A stretch of 59,150 nt of DNA from Nephromyces sp. MM_2019. Lineage: Eukaryota > Apicomplexa > Aconoidasida > Nephromycida. This document shows positions 9,821 through 22,382 of this stretch, one piece after another. A model generated the notes under the pieces. The model was not told where the DNA came from and did not search any database. It was given only the letters and a program-made list of their open reading frames with translations. The stretch is from the NCBI GenBank assembly GCA_015657535.1, contig JADHZB010000196.1, positions 1-59,150 of the forward strand, read 5' to 3'. Position 1 is the stretch's first letter. Each line of letters starts with the position of its first letter. Both the position numbers and the translations under genes were made by a program.

Positions 9821-12800
9821 ATGTCCGGTAGTGGATATCCTTCCAGAGGACCAGGTGGGCCTCGGCCTCCTTATCCTCCTGGTATACCGAAAGCAAGGCC
9901 CTTGTCTACAAATCTAATTGAAAATTCCCTCTTCTACGGAGGTAAAGCAGCTTTAAAGCTGCCTTTAAAGGCAATGTCAAGCAGGCCATCTCCTCCTGGT
10001 CCTGCATTGTATGGCGGTATAGACACACAGTCAAAAGAATCCCCCGTTCATCGTGAGCCGCCTTATGCAATGGGAGCAATTCTTTCTCCCAAAGTTCCTA
10101 CCGATGGTTGGATTTCTCATCGGCCTGTTTCAACTGGAATATCATATATGGCTCAACCTATGCAAGTGAGAGAACTCTTTAGTGTGTGTGTGCAACAAGT
10201 TTTTCTCATGCGCTCAATAGGATCTTTTTCTTTTAGAGTTTTTGTGTAAATTAAGGCTCATCTTCATCTGAAATCCCTTAAATTAGATTTACATGCATTT
10301 TTGCAAGCTTCAGGTGTGTTTTTTGTGTTTGTGCCCCCACTTTACCGCACTTTCATTCAAAAATGCCTATTTCCCCCTCATCTTCAACCTTTTCCCTCTT
10401 TTTTCCCCCCAATTTACCACACTTTCATTCAAAAATGCCGATTATCCCCTCATCTTCCGGAATTTTAGCCGAAATCAGCAATCCAGAATCTCCCAAAAGC
10501 CCCCCCCAAAGAAGAAAATGAACTTGATTTTGGGGCCTCAAAGCAAGCAAGATTAGCAGCTTTAAAGATGAAATTGAAGAGTGAGTCTACGTCTGTTAAA
10601 TCACACCAACCAGTAAAAACTTGGGCTACTGGCGAGCCCCCCTTTCTTTCTCCTGCACCAAGTCGTCAGCCTCCTGAAAATTGGGAGACAGTCGCCAAGT
10701 CAGCACCCGCAGTTTCGCCTTCATCATTTCCTTTACGAACGCCAGCATCCCAAGCTGAGCAACAATCTAGTCTGGACGCAAGCACACAGAGAACATACAT
10801 GTATTCACAGGCTTCCCAGCAAGGAAATCGTGCTTCTCCGTTGAGAGGCTCCTCCAGTGGAATTGCCCAATCCCCAACTGGGAATGTTGCTGCTGTTACC
10901 CCCCCATCATTTTCTACCAAACAATCAAGCAAGTTTCCACCAAACAGATTCCCCCCTAGAACATCAGCAGAATTCATGAAGAGCCGCCCATTGGTAGGCC
11001 AAGCATTAGATCCTTCCCGTATACATCGCCAGATGTTGAAAGTAGCACCTTCCGTTATTCCTGGCTCAGTTTCTAGCCATTCTTCAAATGACTATAGTAG
11101 AGAAAAAGCTGTTTTAAGGCACCCTAAAATGCCTCAGCAAACATCTTCAGAGGCTTCTAGTTCGAGAGCTTTCGCGTCGAACATTCACTCTCCTGATGTT
11201 TTTAATACCGGTGCTGTTACTACCGGATTGAGCAGTCCTGAGATGTCTGTAGGTAGTGGCCAGGGACCGGCTAATACCTCTGGAGCTGCTCCGAATTTAT
11301 CTAGTGTAGTTTCTGTGGCAACTACTCCTGCCCCTAGGGCCAGTGATTTTTCTAGTACTACGACATCTTTGAAAAAGTATCGGGTGAGAGAGTGAAATTT
11401 TGGGCCTTGTCTGTGTGTGGATTTGCCTTTTTTCTGCTTCGGTGTATGTTTTTCCTTTCTGAGTGTGCGGGTTTGCCTTTTTTCTGCTTCGGTGTGTGTG
11501 TGTTTTAATTTTTCCTGAATGTGTGCTTGCCTTTTTCATGCTTGTGTGTGTGTGCCTTTCATTCTGCTTCTATGCCTTTCCCTTTTTTATTCTTCTATGC
11601 CTTTCCTTTCTTCCTTCTTGTGTGCGTTTTCATTTCTCGCCGTATTGGTTTTTTACCTCGTTTCAAAGGCTTGATTTTTCTGTCTTCAACATGTGATTTC
11701 CCAGCCTTTTGAGATGCTTCACTTACCTTTACAACACTTTATCTTCACAAGATATTATGATGTAATTTCTCTGTCCCTGGGAGTTAAATCTCCATACAAA
11801 AACCTGTATATCCCCTTCTTTTACCCGATTTTTAACTCCTTTTTGTATCACTTCGTTTTCCTATTTTACTGCATTCTCTCAAGCTTAATGAACTTGCAAT
11901 TTTGACTGCAGATTGTGCTTTGAGATTAACTTTCCTGCTATTATCACATGATAAAATCTTCTTTATTGCACGCAAATTCACGAAAGAATTAGAAAATCAT
12001 TTTTTTTCAAGTACTCCTGCCTAGATGGCATGGAATTTCTTCTGTTCTCGCCTACCTTTTTGCCTACACATAGCTGTATACTTCTAGGCTCTAGACAATT
12101 CTACTTTCCCGCGTAAATCGAGTGAAGTTGATTTCGATGCCCCTCTTTCGTTTGAACAAGTTATGAAGAAGAAGTTAGAGATGAAGAAGAAATTAGGCAG
12201 TGTGACAGCTGCTCCAAGTAGCAAACGCTCAACATATGCGAAAGCAGTTCCCAAGGCCAAAGATGTGATTAGTCAGCAGGTCTGTCTATTTTGTCTTGAC
12301 GTTGTGTGCGTAAACTTATGTAATCTTCACGATGTTATTTTCTGGATGTTTCTGGAGTTTCTACTTCATATTCAAAGTATATATATTGGGGTGAATGCTA
12401 TACTATTACTTGATTTTTCCATTAAGCTATTGAGGAGCATTTTATGGGGGGGAAGAGCGACATCACACACATACGCACACTGACGTACACAAACGGGCAC
12501 ACACGCATGCGCACACAAACAAAAGCACATACGCACACTGACGTACACACATGCACACACACACAAACAAGCACGTATAAACTCCTCATAGAGCTGATGC
12601 CTTATCCAAAACATTCAATTCTATATTTAATCTTTGACTTCCCTGATTGCTGTATATAATTGGCTTTGGTTTTGATTTTTTTGAAATCGCAGTTGCTGTT
12701 GTGTGTGGAAATGTTTTTTATCTTATATTTTAGATGTTGATAAGTTAGGCGAGTAGATGTATGTGAAGAAGAAAAGGACTAAATCCACTTAGTGGACTGA

Positions 12801-15595
12801 TGTCTCTTTGCTTTTATTTCCCATTAACACACAATGTGAAGAGAAAGTCATTGATTATGTTTCTGAGTTGAAGGTTTAATCAGTCATTTACCCCCCCTGA
12901 TTTACCCTTTTGATGACTACAAAAACATCAAATTAAATTCCCATCTCTCAATTTTTTCGCAGGTTACACGAATGGATGAATCCTCGGGCACAACCGATCG
13001 TTTAGTAGCTATTCAATCTCCTTCAAGTTCTGCTAGTGATGTTACCAGTACTATTGTTGATACGAGCAGTATTTCATCCCCTCAAGCAACGTTGGGTAGT
13101 AACGATCTTCAAAAACTTTTTTCTGATAAAAAAGAAGCACACATTCCAAAGGTTTCTCAAGCTAGTTCATCGCAGATTCTTGGACCTGTAAGTCAACCCT
13201 ATATTGCAACTTGCACACACAGTTCAATGCGCTGGTTTTTTTACGGGAGTTCTATTTCCCACAATGCTCTCGTAATGGGTTTGTGTGTTAATGATTCTTG
13301 TTGGGAGATATTTTTGAAAAAAGAGATTCCAAGAGCATGAATAGTGATTGGCGAGTGTAGTCTTTTAGAGAACTCTCTATCTTTAGTAGAATCTGGGTGG
13401 TCGAAGATCATAAATCTAACGAATATTTCCTGAAATTCCTAATATTATCACTGACATTTATTGAGGGGATTCTGAAGGATTTCATGGTTTAGTACGTTGT
13501 ATTAATCATATATTCATCAATCTACATATTCTAGTATCATCAGTTAGAGGCTCAAAATAGTCTATGTTCATATATACATATATCTCTTTGTGCCCTTGCC
13601 ACTCCATTTCACCGAAATTATCAAGCCCATTTGCAGTATTTTTTGCATTTATTTATGTGTTTTGTGTGTGTCTCTGTCAAAAGTATGTTTGGGTTTGATA
13701 CGTTTCACCTTTTCTGTGTGTTTAAATCCTTCAAGAGCATTTTTTTCTGTGATTCAAACGCTGCACCTTTTCTGTGTGTATCTCTGCTGTTAGAGTTGGT
13801 GTGATTTTTCCTAAAAGCTTTAAATAGGGAGTCTGATGTAGAAGTAATAAAAAACTCTCAAATTTATGCATTTCTTACGCTAGTAAAGGGATTTATAGCA
13901 CATTTAAAATTGAATGGTTTCTTCCTGTATTTAACTTGTATAAACTGTGTGTTTCTTCCTATTTATATTTCTCTATCAATGGCTTTCATCTGATGCTCAT
14001 TGCACTAATACTGGAATCTGTCTTTTTCAGGACTCGAAAGTTTGTTCTGCATCTTACTCCCAGATAACATCAGGTAGCCTCATTTCCCACTTTCTTCGAT
14101 GATGCACATAAAATGCTCTATCGCTTGCCCAAAGCTCCTCTTCTTTGCCTTTTGCTGTGATTTTAATCAAAATGGAAGGCTTTAATTTTTTGTTACTTGC
14201 TGTTTGTTGAAGATTCATTGCTCTTAGTTTTATAGCGCTTTCTTGCAGAGAAGTGATATATTGTTTCTAGTAGTAGTCTCTCATTTTAGGTGATATTTTT
14301 TTGACTTTTCTACTACCTCTGATTGTAGTTTTCATGCATTTTATTGTTTGAAAATTATTCCTCTTTGAAAACCCCGCTGCTTCTGCTGAAAAGCACACTA
14401 TTTTCTGTTTAATTCTTCATCTTTTGCATCATTATGAAATACTTCCCCTGTGATACGATGCATCATTGCCTTTTGAAAATTTTCCGCAGACTTTCATAGA
14501 TTGAAATGTTATTCAAAGGAAATGTTTATGAAAATATAATAAATCTAGTTTTTAAAAAAGGTAATGTATATTTCATGTTCAGGAAAAGATTCTAATAAAT
14601 AGAATTATTCTTCACAATATACTCAAACTTTAGCAGGCGTGTATATCAGCTGCGAAAGTCATTAGAAAAGCTGCAGAATTTGAAGCACATCACGCTGAAG
14701 ACAATGCCAGTTTTACGCTGAAATTTGCCTTTTTTTTCTCAGTCTCTGCTGCTGAAACCTCGATTGATGCGAAGTTATCTCGCTTACCTGAAATTGATGG
14801 TGAAACTCTTATGCAGAAAGATTCTACAGAAAATACTGATAATGAGACGCAACCTACGCTAAAATTAGAGATTTCAGCAGTGATTCCGACAACTGAGCCA
14901 CTGGATGATGTTTTGTCGATGCAACCGCAGCATCCTCACAGGGATGCAGCACCGTCCCCAGAAATCTCTTCATCTTACCAAGCCGTTAGAACACAGCACG
15001 GTACTTCCGATACTAGTGATCTCTTGGAGAATCCGGTGTTTGCACATACGCTTGAGACTTCCTTGAAGAAATTAAGAGAAATTCAACCGATGTATAATTC
15101 TCCATGGTTCAAGGGAATGGTTGAAAGTCAATTTTCAGATAGGATGAGCCAACTCACAAGTGTGCTTGAAACTCAGCTGCATAGTTCCTTACACAGCCTC
15201 GATGATATCGATATATCTTTGGAGTCTCTTAAGCAATTGGCTAGCATTTCCTCGGGTTAGCTTGAGGAAATTTTGTGCGTTTTTTATGTTTTTTTATGTT
15301 TTTTTATGTTTTTTGGTTTTTTATGTTTTTTGGTTTTTTATGTTTTTTACCCCCTTTGCCCTCTTTACCTTCCCTTAATGAAAAGTAATAAAAATATCTA
15401 GAAAATTTCATGTCTTGGTTTTTTCGCCCATACCTGTCTTCAGTTGAAGAAATGAGGTCCTTCTATGACGAAAGCATCACTTTTGGCGATGGAGCAGCTT
15501 CCTATGACGATAGCTCTCTGAATATCGGAGCTATTGAAAATTTTTCAGTCTCTTTAGATGCCCGTTTAAAAAATATTTTGCAACCCCTTGGGTAA
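9821..15595 (+). CDS. Ser/Pro/Thr-rich protein, 788 aa, function unknown
   Basis: Seven exons: 9821-10165, 10487-11383, 12088-12279, 12963-13187, 14031-14073, 14743-15255 and 15444-15595. Every junction is GT-AG and in phase, and the lengths sum to 2367 bases (788 residues plus TAA). I recognise no domain. The N-terminus is Gly/Pro-rich (SGSGYPSRGPGGPRPPYPPG). Exon 2 starts with an acidic-basic helix ending ASKQARLAALKMKLK and continues as a long disordered Ser/Pro/Thr stretch. Exon 3 has a charged helix around FEQVMKKKLEMKKKLG. Exon 6 has more regular helical sequence (KGMVESQFSDRMSQLTSVLE), which may be a short folded or coiled C-terminal region. No signal peptide or membrane segment is visible. 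A scaffold or nuclear role would fit the composition but is a guess. The acceptors of exons 2 and 3 were chosen because they alone keep the frame. Confidence 0.8.
11412..11500. repeat. Duplicated block in intron 2 of the Ser-rich gene
   Basis: TTTGCCTTTTTTCTGCTTCG flanked by GTGTG occurs twice, near 11423 and 11472, and fragments of it recur to about 11610. It lies wholly inside the intron between 11383 and 12088. Confidence 0.8.
12463..12575. repeat. CA-rich repeat with duplicated ACGTAC blocks in intron 3
   Basis: CA dinucleotide runs are interrupted by CGCACACTGACGTACACA, which occurs twice about 61 bases apart (near 12474 and 12535). It lies between exons 3 and 4 of the Ser-rich gene. 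Confidence 0.85.
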
Positions 15596-17898
15596 CCTAA
15601 TTTCCTTAAAAAATCTCAATTAATCTATTAAGATTAAAAACGGTACGCCTCTTGTTTTTCTCTATCATGACGCGCTGTTTTCAACCCGAATTCAGTAAAA
15701 ATCTTGTTGATATATAGCTCAATATATATAGATGTAGCTAGATTATACCTGGCGCGCCCCTTCTTGGGGAGTTAGAGGGATAACGCGGAAATTTGGATTG
15801 TTTTGAAAATGTGCTTTTGTTTGACTAAATGGTTTTACATGCTCTTGCGCCTCTTTTTTGTGGTTTTCATGATCTTTTATGCTTTGATAACTTCTGGCGC
15901 TGAGAGCTTGTTTAGCGCGCTGAAAACTAGCATTACTGACCAGTAACTAGTATTCCGCTTCCTTACAAGTTGCCAGCTGTATAAAATCCCTTTTTTGCGA
16001 CCCTCGAATGAGGAGTTAATCAACAGTTTTACTCTCCCCTTGGGATATTTTTCTGGCTATGTATTTTAAGCTGGGTTTAGTACCTAAAAATAATAGCATT
16101 GGCGCTTACGGCACCCTTTCTGCTAAACACGGCGGGAGATAGATGTAGTCTGAGTACACAAAATTAGTAGTTGTTGGACCGTATGCAAGTTATACTTTGC
16201 GCCACTCAGTATTTTGCCAAGCTCATTATTGGTAATTGTGTAGTCCTTTCTATTGGATTTTCGTCTCAATCAGGCATCAAGCCTTTTTGTTAAATCAACT
16301 GCCCCGCAATTTATTAAGGGCAAAGCGCGGCAGCGCCTTGTTTTTTTTGCTGCTTCACGTAACGACAGACATGGGTGGAGATATTAGTACTTGAAATGTA
16401 GCTTGTGTGTATGGTATAGTATTACTGGGAGATGCAAGTTTAAGCATAGCAGCTACCATATAGCATGCTTCCGCAGTATAACTTAACTGCCATACGTAGC
16501 TTTAATCACTGCACCCACCATATAGCTCTCTTCTGTAGTAGAGCTATCGCGTTTTTTATTGTGTTTTGACACCTGCTGCCGGGAAAAGGAGTAGCTTAGA
16601 CAATTCCGGCGGTTCTCGGGCTTTATGATTCATGAGGCAATGTGGGAAGTAATTTAAGCTGTGTAAATCATGAAGCTATATGAAAGGAGAGGGATACACC
16701 GTGAGATATCGGCTGCAGATGCGAATTGCTGCCTTGTGGAGTCTCATCGATTGATGGAATGTGACTTGCCCTAACTTAGCAAGCAACAGCCTGACCGTAC
16801 CAGACTGCCTCCCATGCCTCCAACTAGCAAATCAAATTGGGCAAATTGAATGTTTCCTTTCAGTAGCAATCAGTAGTTAAATCGATCGTCGGAAACTTAA
16901 GTTACTTTTCATAGACCTGATGGTATTTTACCCTCACCGCTGTAGCTGGGGGGAGGAGTACTTATTCCTAATTCTAGGCGTATTGCTGGCACATTAGCCA
17001 TTCAGATTACTGGTATTAGCTCTTATGTCACCAAATGCCTCATATTTTATTAGTTCTAATGAGCAGGGTAATTTTGATTACAAAGCTTTACCGTTGTCAC
17101 GCAGGTACATCGCTTGAGTCCAACCCCCGCCAGGGCTGAGGCAAGTACGAAAAAACATTTAGACTGTCGCAGTAGGAATCTATTGACCTCCATTGGCGGC
17201 GCTCAAGCGCAGCACATCAAAATCTTGATTCCCAATTGGCGTATATTATCTGGAGGCAAAAATACCAGGCTTGATAAACTAGCTGCCTGCCGGCAGCGCA
17301 TTTTCTCAGTGGAAATATTTCCATGCCCAAAATTGCTACAGTTGCACAATCTGTATAGATCCCAACATTCTTCGTTGCATTTGCCATTCGCGACTCCAAC
17401 ACGAGGCATGTTTTGAATTATTTTCTACAAGTAAAACGATTACAGCTACCATCGGAGCTCTGCGGCAAAGCCTGCTTCCCGCTATATCCTTGGGGGTCCA
17501 CCGCCTAATCCTTGAAATTTTTACCCTGAAAAATTTTTCAGCATCCCTTTTATAACCTCTCGTTAGAGGGCTTTCAATCATTTCATGCCCTACAAAAATT
17601 TTAATAATTTACTTCACAATCATTAGTCTGTTTTGAGTCTTCCAACAAAACAAATATCGAAATACGGCAATAATCTTCAACATAAAAAATAAAATATCCA
17701 GCTTTCCCAGGCAAACAGAGTTTTTGATTAATTGCAAAAACTTAAAACAATTCTTGCTGGTTCTATGCCTACTTTCTGCGAATATTTCATCATAAAAGAC
17801 TTTGTTGGGGGTCTCCGCCAAAGGAAAAAACACGATTTTCAGCAAAAAGCAAGGGCCCAGCAGGAAAACCACATAAAAAATGAAGACGTTTCTTGTGT
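15596..17898. other. Intergenic region, no gene seen
   Basis: After the TAA at 15595 the sequence changes to mixed composition, less T-rich than the introns. Open frames are short and none has splice-site support. A hydrophobic minus-strand frame runs from about 17980 to 17609 (Phe/Leu/Ile-rich, for example NVFIFYVVFLLGPCFLLKIV). It could be a membrane-protein exon, but I found no consistent neighbours for it. Confidence 0.5.
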
Positions 17899-18153
17899 TT
17901 AGATCAGAAAACTGAATCCATAGGTAAAAACATGATTCAGTCCACGATCTTCATAAAGAAATCCTTCATTGAATTCTGGACCAAGTTCCTTATGGTTGCA
18001 TAATATCTGAAATGTTTGGCTGGGACACTCAAGAGACGGAGATGCACAGCTCCCACAAATACGCAGGGTTACTCAACATTTCTCATTAGATGAGCAGGAA
18101 GGTATACAGAGTATTACCATGCCTGGAAAGCTACAAGAATCTACATGCTTCAT
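17899..18153 (-). CDS. Possible two-exon mini-ORF or alternative Rab7 last exon
   Basis: Exon 17899-18006 follows a good acceptor (ACATTTCAG). In one frame it reads CNHKELGPEFNEGFLYEDRG and ends in TAA. An upstream ATG at 18153 with donor at 18117 would join in phase to give 47 residues. Alternatively the Rab7 donor at 18651 could splice to this acceptor, replacing the last Rab7 exon with a tail that lacks the Cys-Cys motif. Both are speculative, and the mini-ORF resembles nothing I know. It starts 75 bases after the Rab7 stop. Confidence 0.25.
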
Positions 18154-18227
18154 GATATTTATATGAATTCAAGGCAGGTTAGTTACTCTGGAAGCAAGCG
18201 GTATTCTACACCGTGCACTATAGGCCT

Positions 18228-21200
18228 CTAAGAACAGCAGCGATTAGAAAGGGTGATAGTCTGCATTTCCGGGGTATTTCCTGCTATTTTTATTGTCTCC
18301 GGTAAATATCTGAAAAATCAGAATTCTGCAACAAGATTAGTCAATGAAATATAAAAGCTACAGTAGCAGGCTCCTAAACTTCAAATAAAAGCTGCCTTAA
18401 ACCAAGAAGTAGCATAAAAAAACCTGTTTACATAGAAAAACTCAAAGAAGAATATATTAATTTTCATAATATATATTGAAGCAAACCTCAAAGAAACAAT
18501 GCAATAGCATCAAAACTTCATGGAGACTATGCAGTCACAAATAAAGTAGAAATTGTAAGCATATTATAGAAAGGAAATATTGGTTTCCCTAAGCCAGGCA
18601 ATGATATGCATAAGTTGCACGAATGAAAGTTCTGATCAAAATATTTTTTACATGTCTTCTCCTGTCTTCTCCCGTTCTAAGGCTTGCTTAATGACTTCCT
18701 GAGAACAAAGCGTAACAGCCAATTATATGTATGTAATGAGTCATTTTAGTTGCCATTTTTTATAGATAAAAATGCCAAATAGCTAGGCACAAACCTCGAA
18801 AGCATGGTCGACGTTTAAATCTGTCTTGGCGCTGAAAACAAAAGACAATTTTTTAATGAGTCTCTCGAGTGCATATCTTAGCAAAACTACCCACTAAAAC
18901 TTATATAAAACAGAGCAAAGGCAGAATTACTTGGTGCAGAAGCTACGCTATCTGGCTGCAGTAAAATGAAAATCACGAATAACAATGCTTACGGGGGATG
19001 AACTAAACATAATCAACGAAAATAAATTTTCACCCTGAGAAAACTTTTAATTTGATAAAACAATCTAATGCTGCTAGCGATGCAAAATATATATTATCAA
19101 AAACATTTAACCTTTCTGAGATACAGTCTAAATCTGTTTTAGATACTAAAATTTGAGGGTGGTAAGCGACCTGGAAAATAGTGCTTTAGTACCAAAAAAA
19201 AGCGAAAAATCTCGTTGCCGAGGAGGAACCTAGGTTAACAAATTCATAAAAAAAATTACCTCGATTCAAAGTAAGGCATATTTTGCTTCGCTTTGCACCA
19301 GGTAGAAGCCCTCGCGGTGCTTACCTGAAGCCAGTATAAAAAAGATTTGCCGGAATTTATATTCATATCATAGAAAATGCAAGCTCAATGAAGAGAATCA
19401 CATTTTTTTTCAAGGCAGTAGGGAAAAAAATTTCTACACACACAGCTAAAGCATAGGTACTCCCAGAGGCACTATTAAAGTCGGAAAAAACGAAATAAAA
19501 CGATAGATTGCCATGTATCACTCAGGCAAAACAAAAAAATGCAGTTGTAAAAAAAACTCAGTTTTGACCACTGTATATACACGAGACTAATAACTTCCTA
19601 AAATCTCCATCTGCCAGTAAAGAGAGCATCGTTTATAACCTCATATTGAATGAGCTTATATACTGGTGTAATTAGGGACTTTCTAGACAGTACATTCAAG
19701 CAAAAAATATTCAAACATTGCAGCTACTGCAAAAGCTTAGCAAAGAAGCTGCCGGAGGCGGCAAGCTACAAGCCAAATTGGAACAGAGCGTGCCACAAAT
19801 TATATATAATTATTGTGTGCGACGAATAGTTCGTCACACACTTTTCATTCATGGCCTTGAGTGCGACTAGCTACGAAGATGAAGTGACTTTCAGGGGATA
19901 GATTAGAGACTTGAAGATATACTTTTTTTATAAAAAAAATTAGCGAAAAGAAAGAAGCTGATCAAGGATACTTGGCTTATAAAAAAATATCTACTCTTTC
20001 GCAAAAAGTTCTGACGACACGACCAATAAGCAGCCCGAATTGAATAGATAGATTTTCTCCTTTTTCACCGAAAAATTAAGGCCTGAAATTACTGTCGTAG
20101 ATTTAGAAAATGCCATCAAGGATTTTAATAAGAGAAATTTTATCTCCTTTTTCACCAAAAAGATATCAACATTTCGACTCATTCTGATATTTACAAAGTA
20201 AAAACTGCTTCAGCAGTAGCTACAAGATTATAAAGTACATTTTGTGATTCAAATTTTGATTTATTTTTGTAGAAGCATCAATAAAAATATTCATAAAACA
20301 TCAAACAATTTCGACGAAAAAAGGGTGGTGCACCAATCGGGAAAAACTTTCAGCTTCTCTCGAATAATTCATTCCACCTTAAACGAATTCGATAATCTGG
20401 AGCAGTTGAAGCCCTTAAAGCGCATACAAGAGCTGAGGAAACAGAATAAAGCAGCCAATAATCATCTTGAAACAAAACACCACGATGCAGCAATGAATAC
20501 CTTTCGCTTAGCCTCTTCATCCTGCTTATTTCCCAAAACAACAAATGGAAAGTTATCCTGATTTTGTGGACTACCCTGAGAGCATAGGCGAAAATTTAAC
20601 AGACTAATCAGAATTTACCTGCAATTTCACACAAGATTCATCAAACCAGCCGAAGCTCGAGTAAGTAGCAGCATCAAAGAACTTAAAAAACCTTTGCTCT
20701 AGAACAAAAAAATAACGAAAAAATGCAGTCACTTCGACTTATAATGACATAAGACACAAGAACCAAACCTGTGCAAGAAACTCATCTCTCCATGATTCAA
20801 GAGACTCAAAAGATTTTTGATTTGTCAGATCAAATACTAACACACAACAGTCGGCTCCCCTGTAAAAGGCGACACCCAAACTTTGAAATCGCTCCTGCCC
20901 TGCAGTGTCCCAAATCTGCGACAAATATGAAAAATTGAAACTACGAAGAGTCCAGTATTCATATCACAAATTATAAGCGAGAGTGCCCAAAGGAAGTACA
21001 TCATTACTTAATTATTAATCGAAACTTCATAGCAGATTGGTATAAACATAGTGTACCACAGCAATTTTCAGCGTCTAAAGTATTTAATGCACAACAGGTC
21101 ACAGATTATAAGACCTTTCAATGGGACAAGCACCAAAGCATGATTCAGATTTTTCTAACCTGCATTGTAACTTCTCTTCCGTCTACAACCACATTCTTGG

Positions 21201-22382
21201 TCAAGAAATCAGCCCCAACTGCAAAATTTATTAAAAAGGACATATTTAGCCTTGAGTTGAAATTAATGTAATCTATCCAAGGTAATGCCATGGCTGAGTA
21301 ATCTTGCAATTAAGCGGAAAGAATGTAGTTCATTTCAAAAATTCGAATAACATATCTCACTAGGAGGAAAAAAGACTTAAAAATTCATCCTTAATCTATT
21401 TATTTTCGTAGCAGAGCTGAAAGAAGCCTTGCAAAACTTATCGCAATGGACTATGTCATAAAAAACCTTGAAAGCCCTGTCTAATTTAAAACTACCCGTT
21501 AAAATTTTATCGCTAATAATTTTATGAGCATCATAACCAAGTGCTCAACGATAATTAGAGAGAGAAACATAAACTCGAAGCAAAATGAAAACCATCAAAA
21601 TAATCTCAAAGCAAAAACAAAAAGCATGCCTCAATATTGAAGAATGCAGACTTGGAAAGCTAATTGCATAAAATTTATGATAACTTAAACTCACTTGTAG
21701 CCCTGTATTGGTTCGTGAACTTCCGGTTGACATATCTGTGCATCAACGAAGTCTTTCCAACACTGCATTGCATCAATTGGTAGAAAAAAAAAAAATTGAT
21801 TTCAAGCACACTATGAGCGAAATCATTATCTGGAGTACACACCAACTACTCTCCTAAAACATGTCAGGAAGTAGCATATGAAAAAATAAATACAATGCAC
21901 ATCATATAGCTTCAACTTATGCAAAGTTTTATACTCAGTAAATTGATGAATAAGCGAAACCAAGCCCCATGCCAACAAGCCGTAATTTTTCCGTGACTTC
22001 CAAACGCTCTATGAGAAGCATACGAACCTTGCGGGACCGCACGAAGAGTCATTTGATTTGCAGAATTATCGCCCCCACCAACAGCCCAAAAAAGTAAAAC
22101 CCACACGAAAGTACGAAAAAGTAGCCCAGCGAAAGTAGCAACAAACGGGTGGTACATTCCCCAAAAAAATAGACTGCCGGAGAGTGTAAGTTCAATTTAG
22201 ACAAATCTGGGGGACAAAATAAAATAAAACCTCAAATAACATGCGTCAAAGTTTACGGCAAATTCTTCCGGAGTGCCTCAGTATATTTTTTCAAACTTAA
22301 AATAGCTTGCTTGAATAACTTCTAACCCGCTGTCTCCTAGCACAACCACCTTCAGCAATACCCTCTTCCTCGAAGGATCCAT
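18228..22382 (-). CDS. RAB7: Rab7 small GTPase, 211 aa, nine exons
   Basis: A Rab-family GTPase that directs late-endosome and lysosome/vacuole traffic at membrane surfaces. Exons in sense order: 22382-22327, 21762-21695, 21218-21160, 20915-20769, 20575-20501, 19324-19260, 18831-18795, 18698-18652 and 18309-18228. They total 636 bases, all joined in phase at GT-AG borders. P-loop GDSGVGKT is at residues 16-23, the switch I Thr at 41 (ATIGADF), [20 protein letters not shown] from 64 (typical of Rab7), NKQD at 126-129 and SSAK at 156-159. The C-terminus has YLPETIK, shared with Rab7 of plants and others, and ends Cys209-Cys210-Ser, a double-cysteine geranylgeranylation signal. No catalytic residue is missing. 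Eight introns in 211 codons is dense. The start is the only ATG in frame before the P-loop. Confidence 0.96.

Noticed and set aside
20350..20450. A further Rab7 exon in the CTCTTGTATGCG stretch near 20443
   Set aside because: Its frames do not match Rab7, while exon 19260-19324 supplies the missing segment ([15 protein letters not shown]) in phase.
20244..20561. A 105-codon + strand ORF
   Set aside because: It overlaps Rab7 exon 5 (20501-20575) and intron 5 on the opposite strand; the Rab7 reading is unambiguous.
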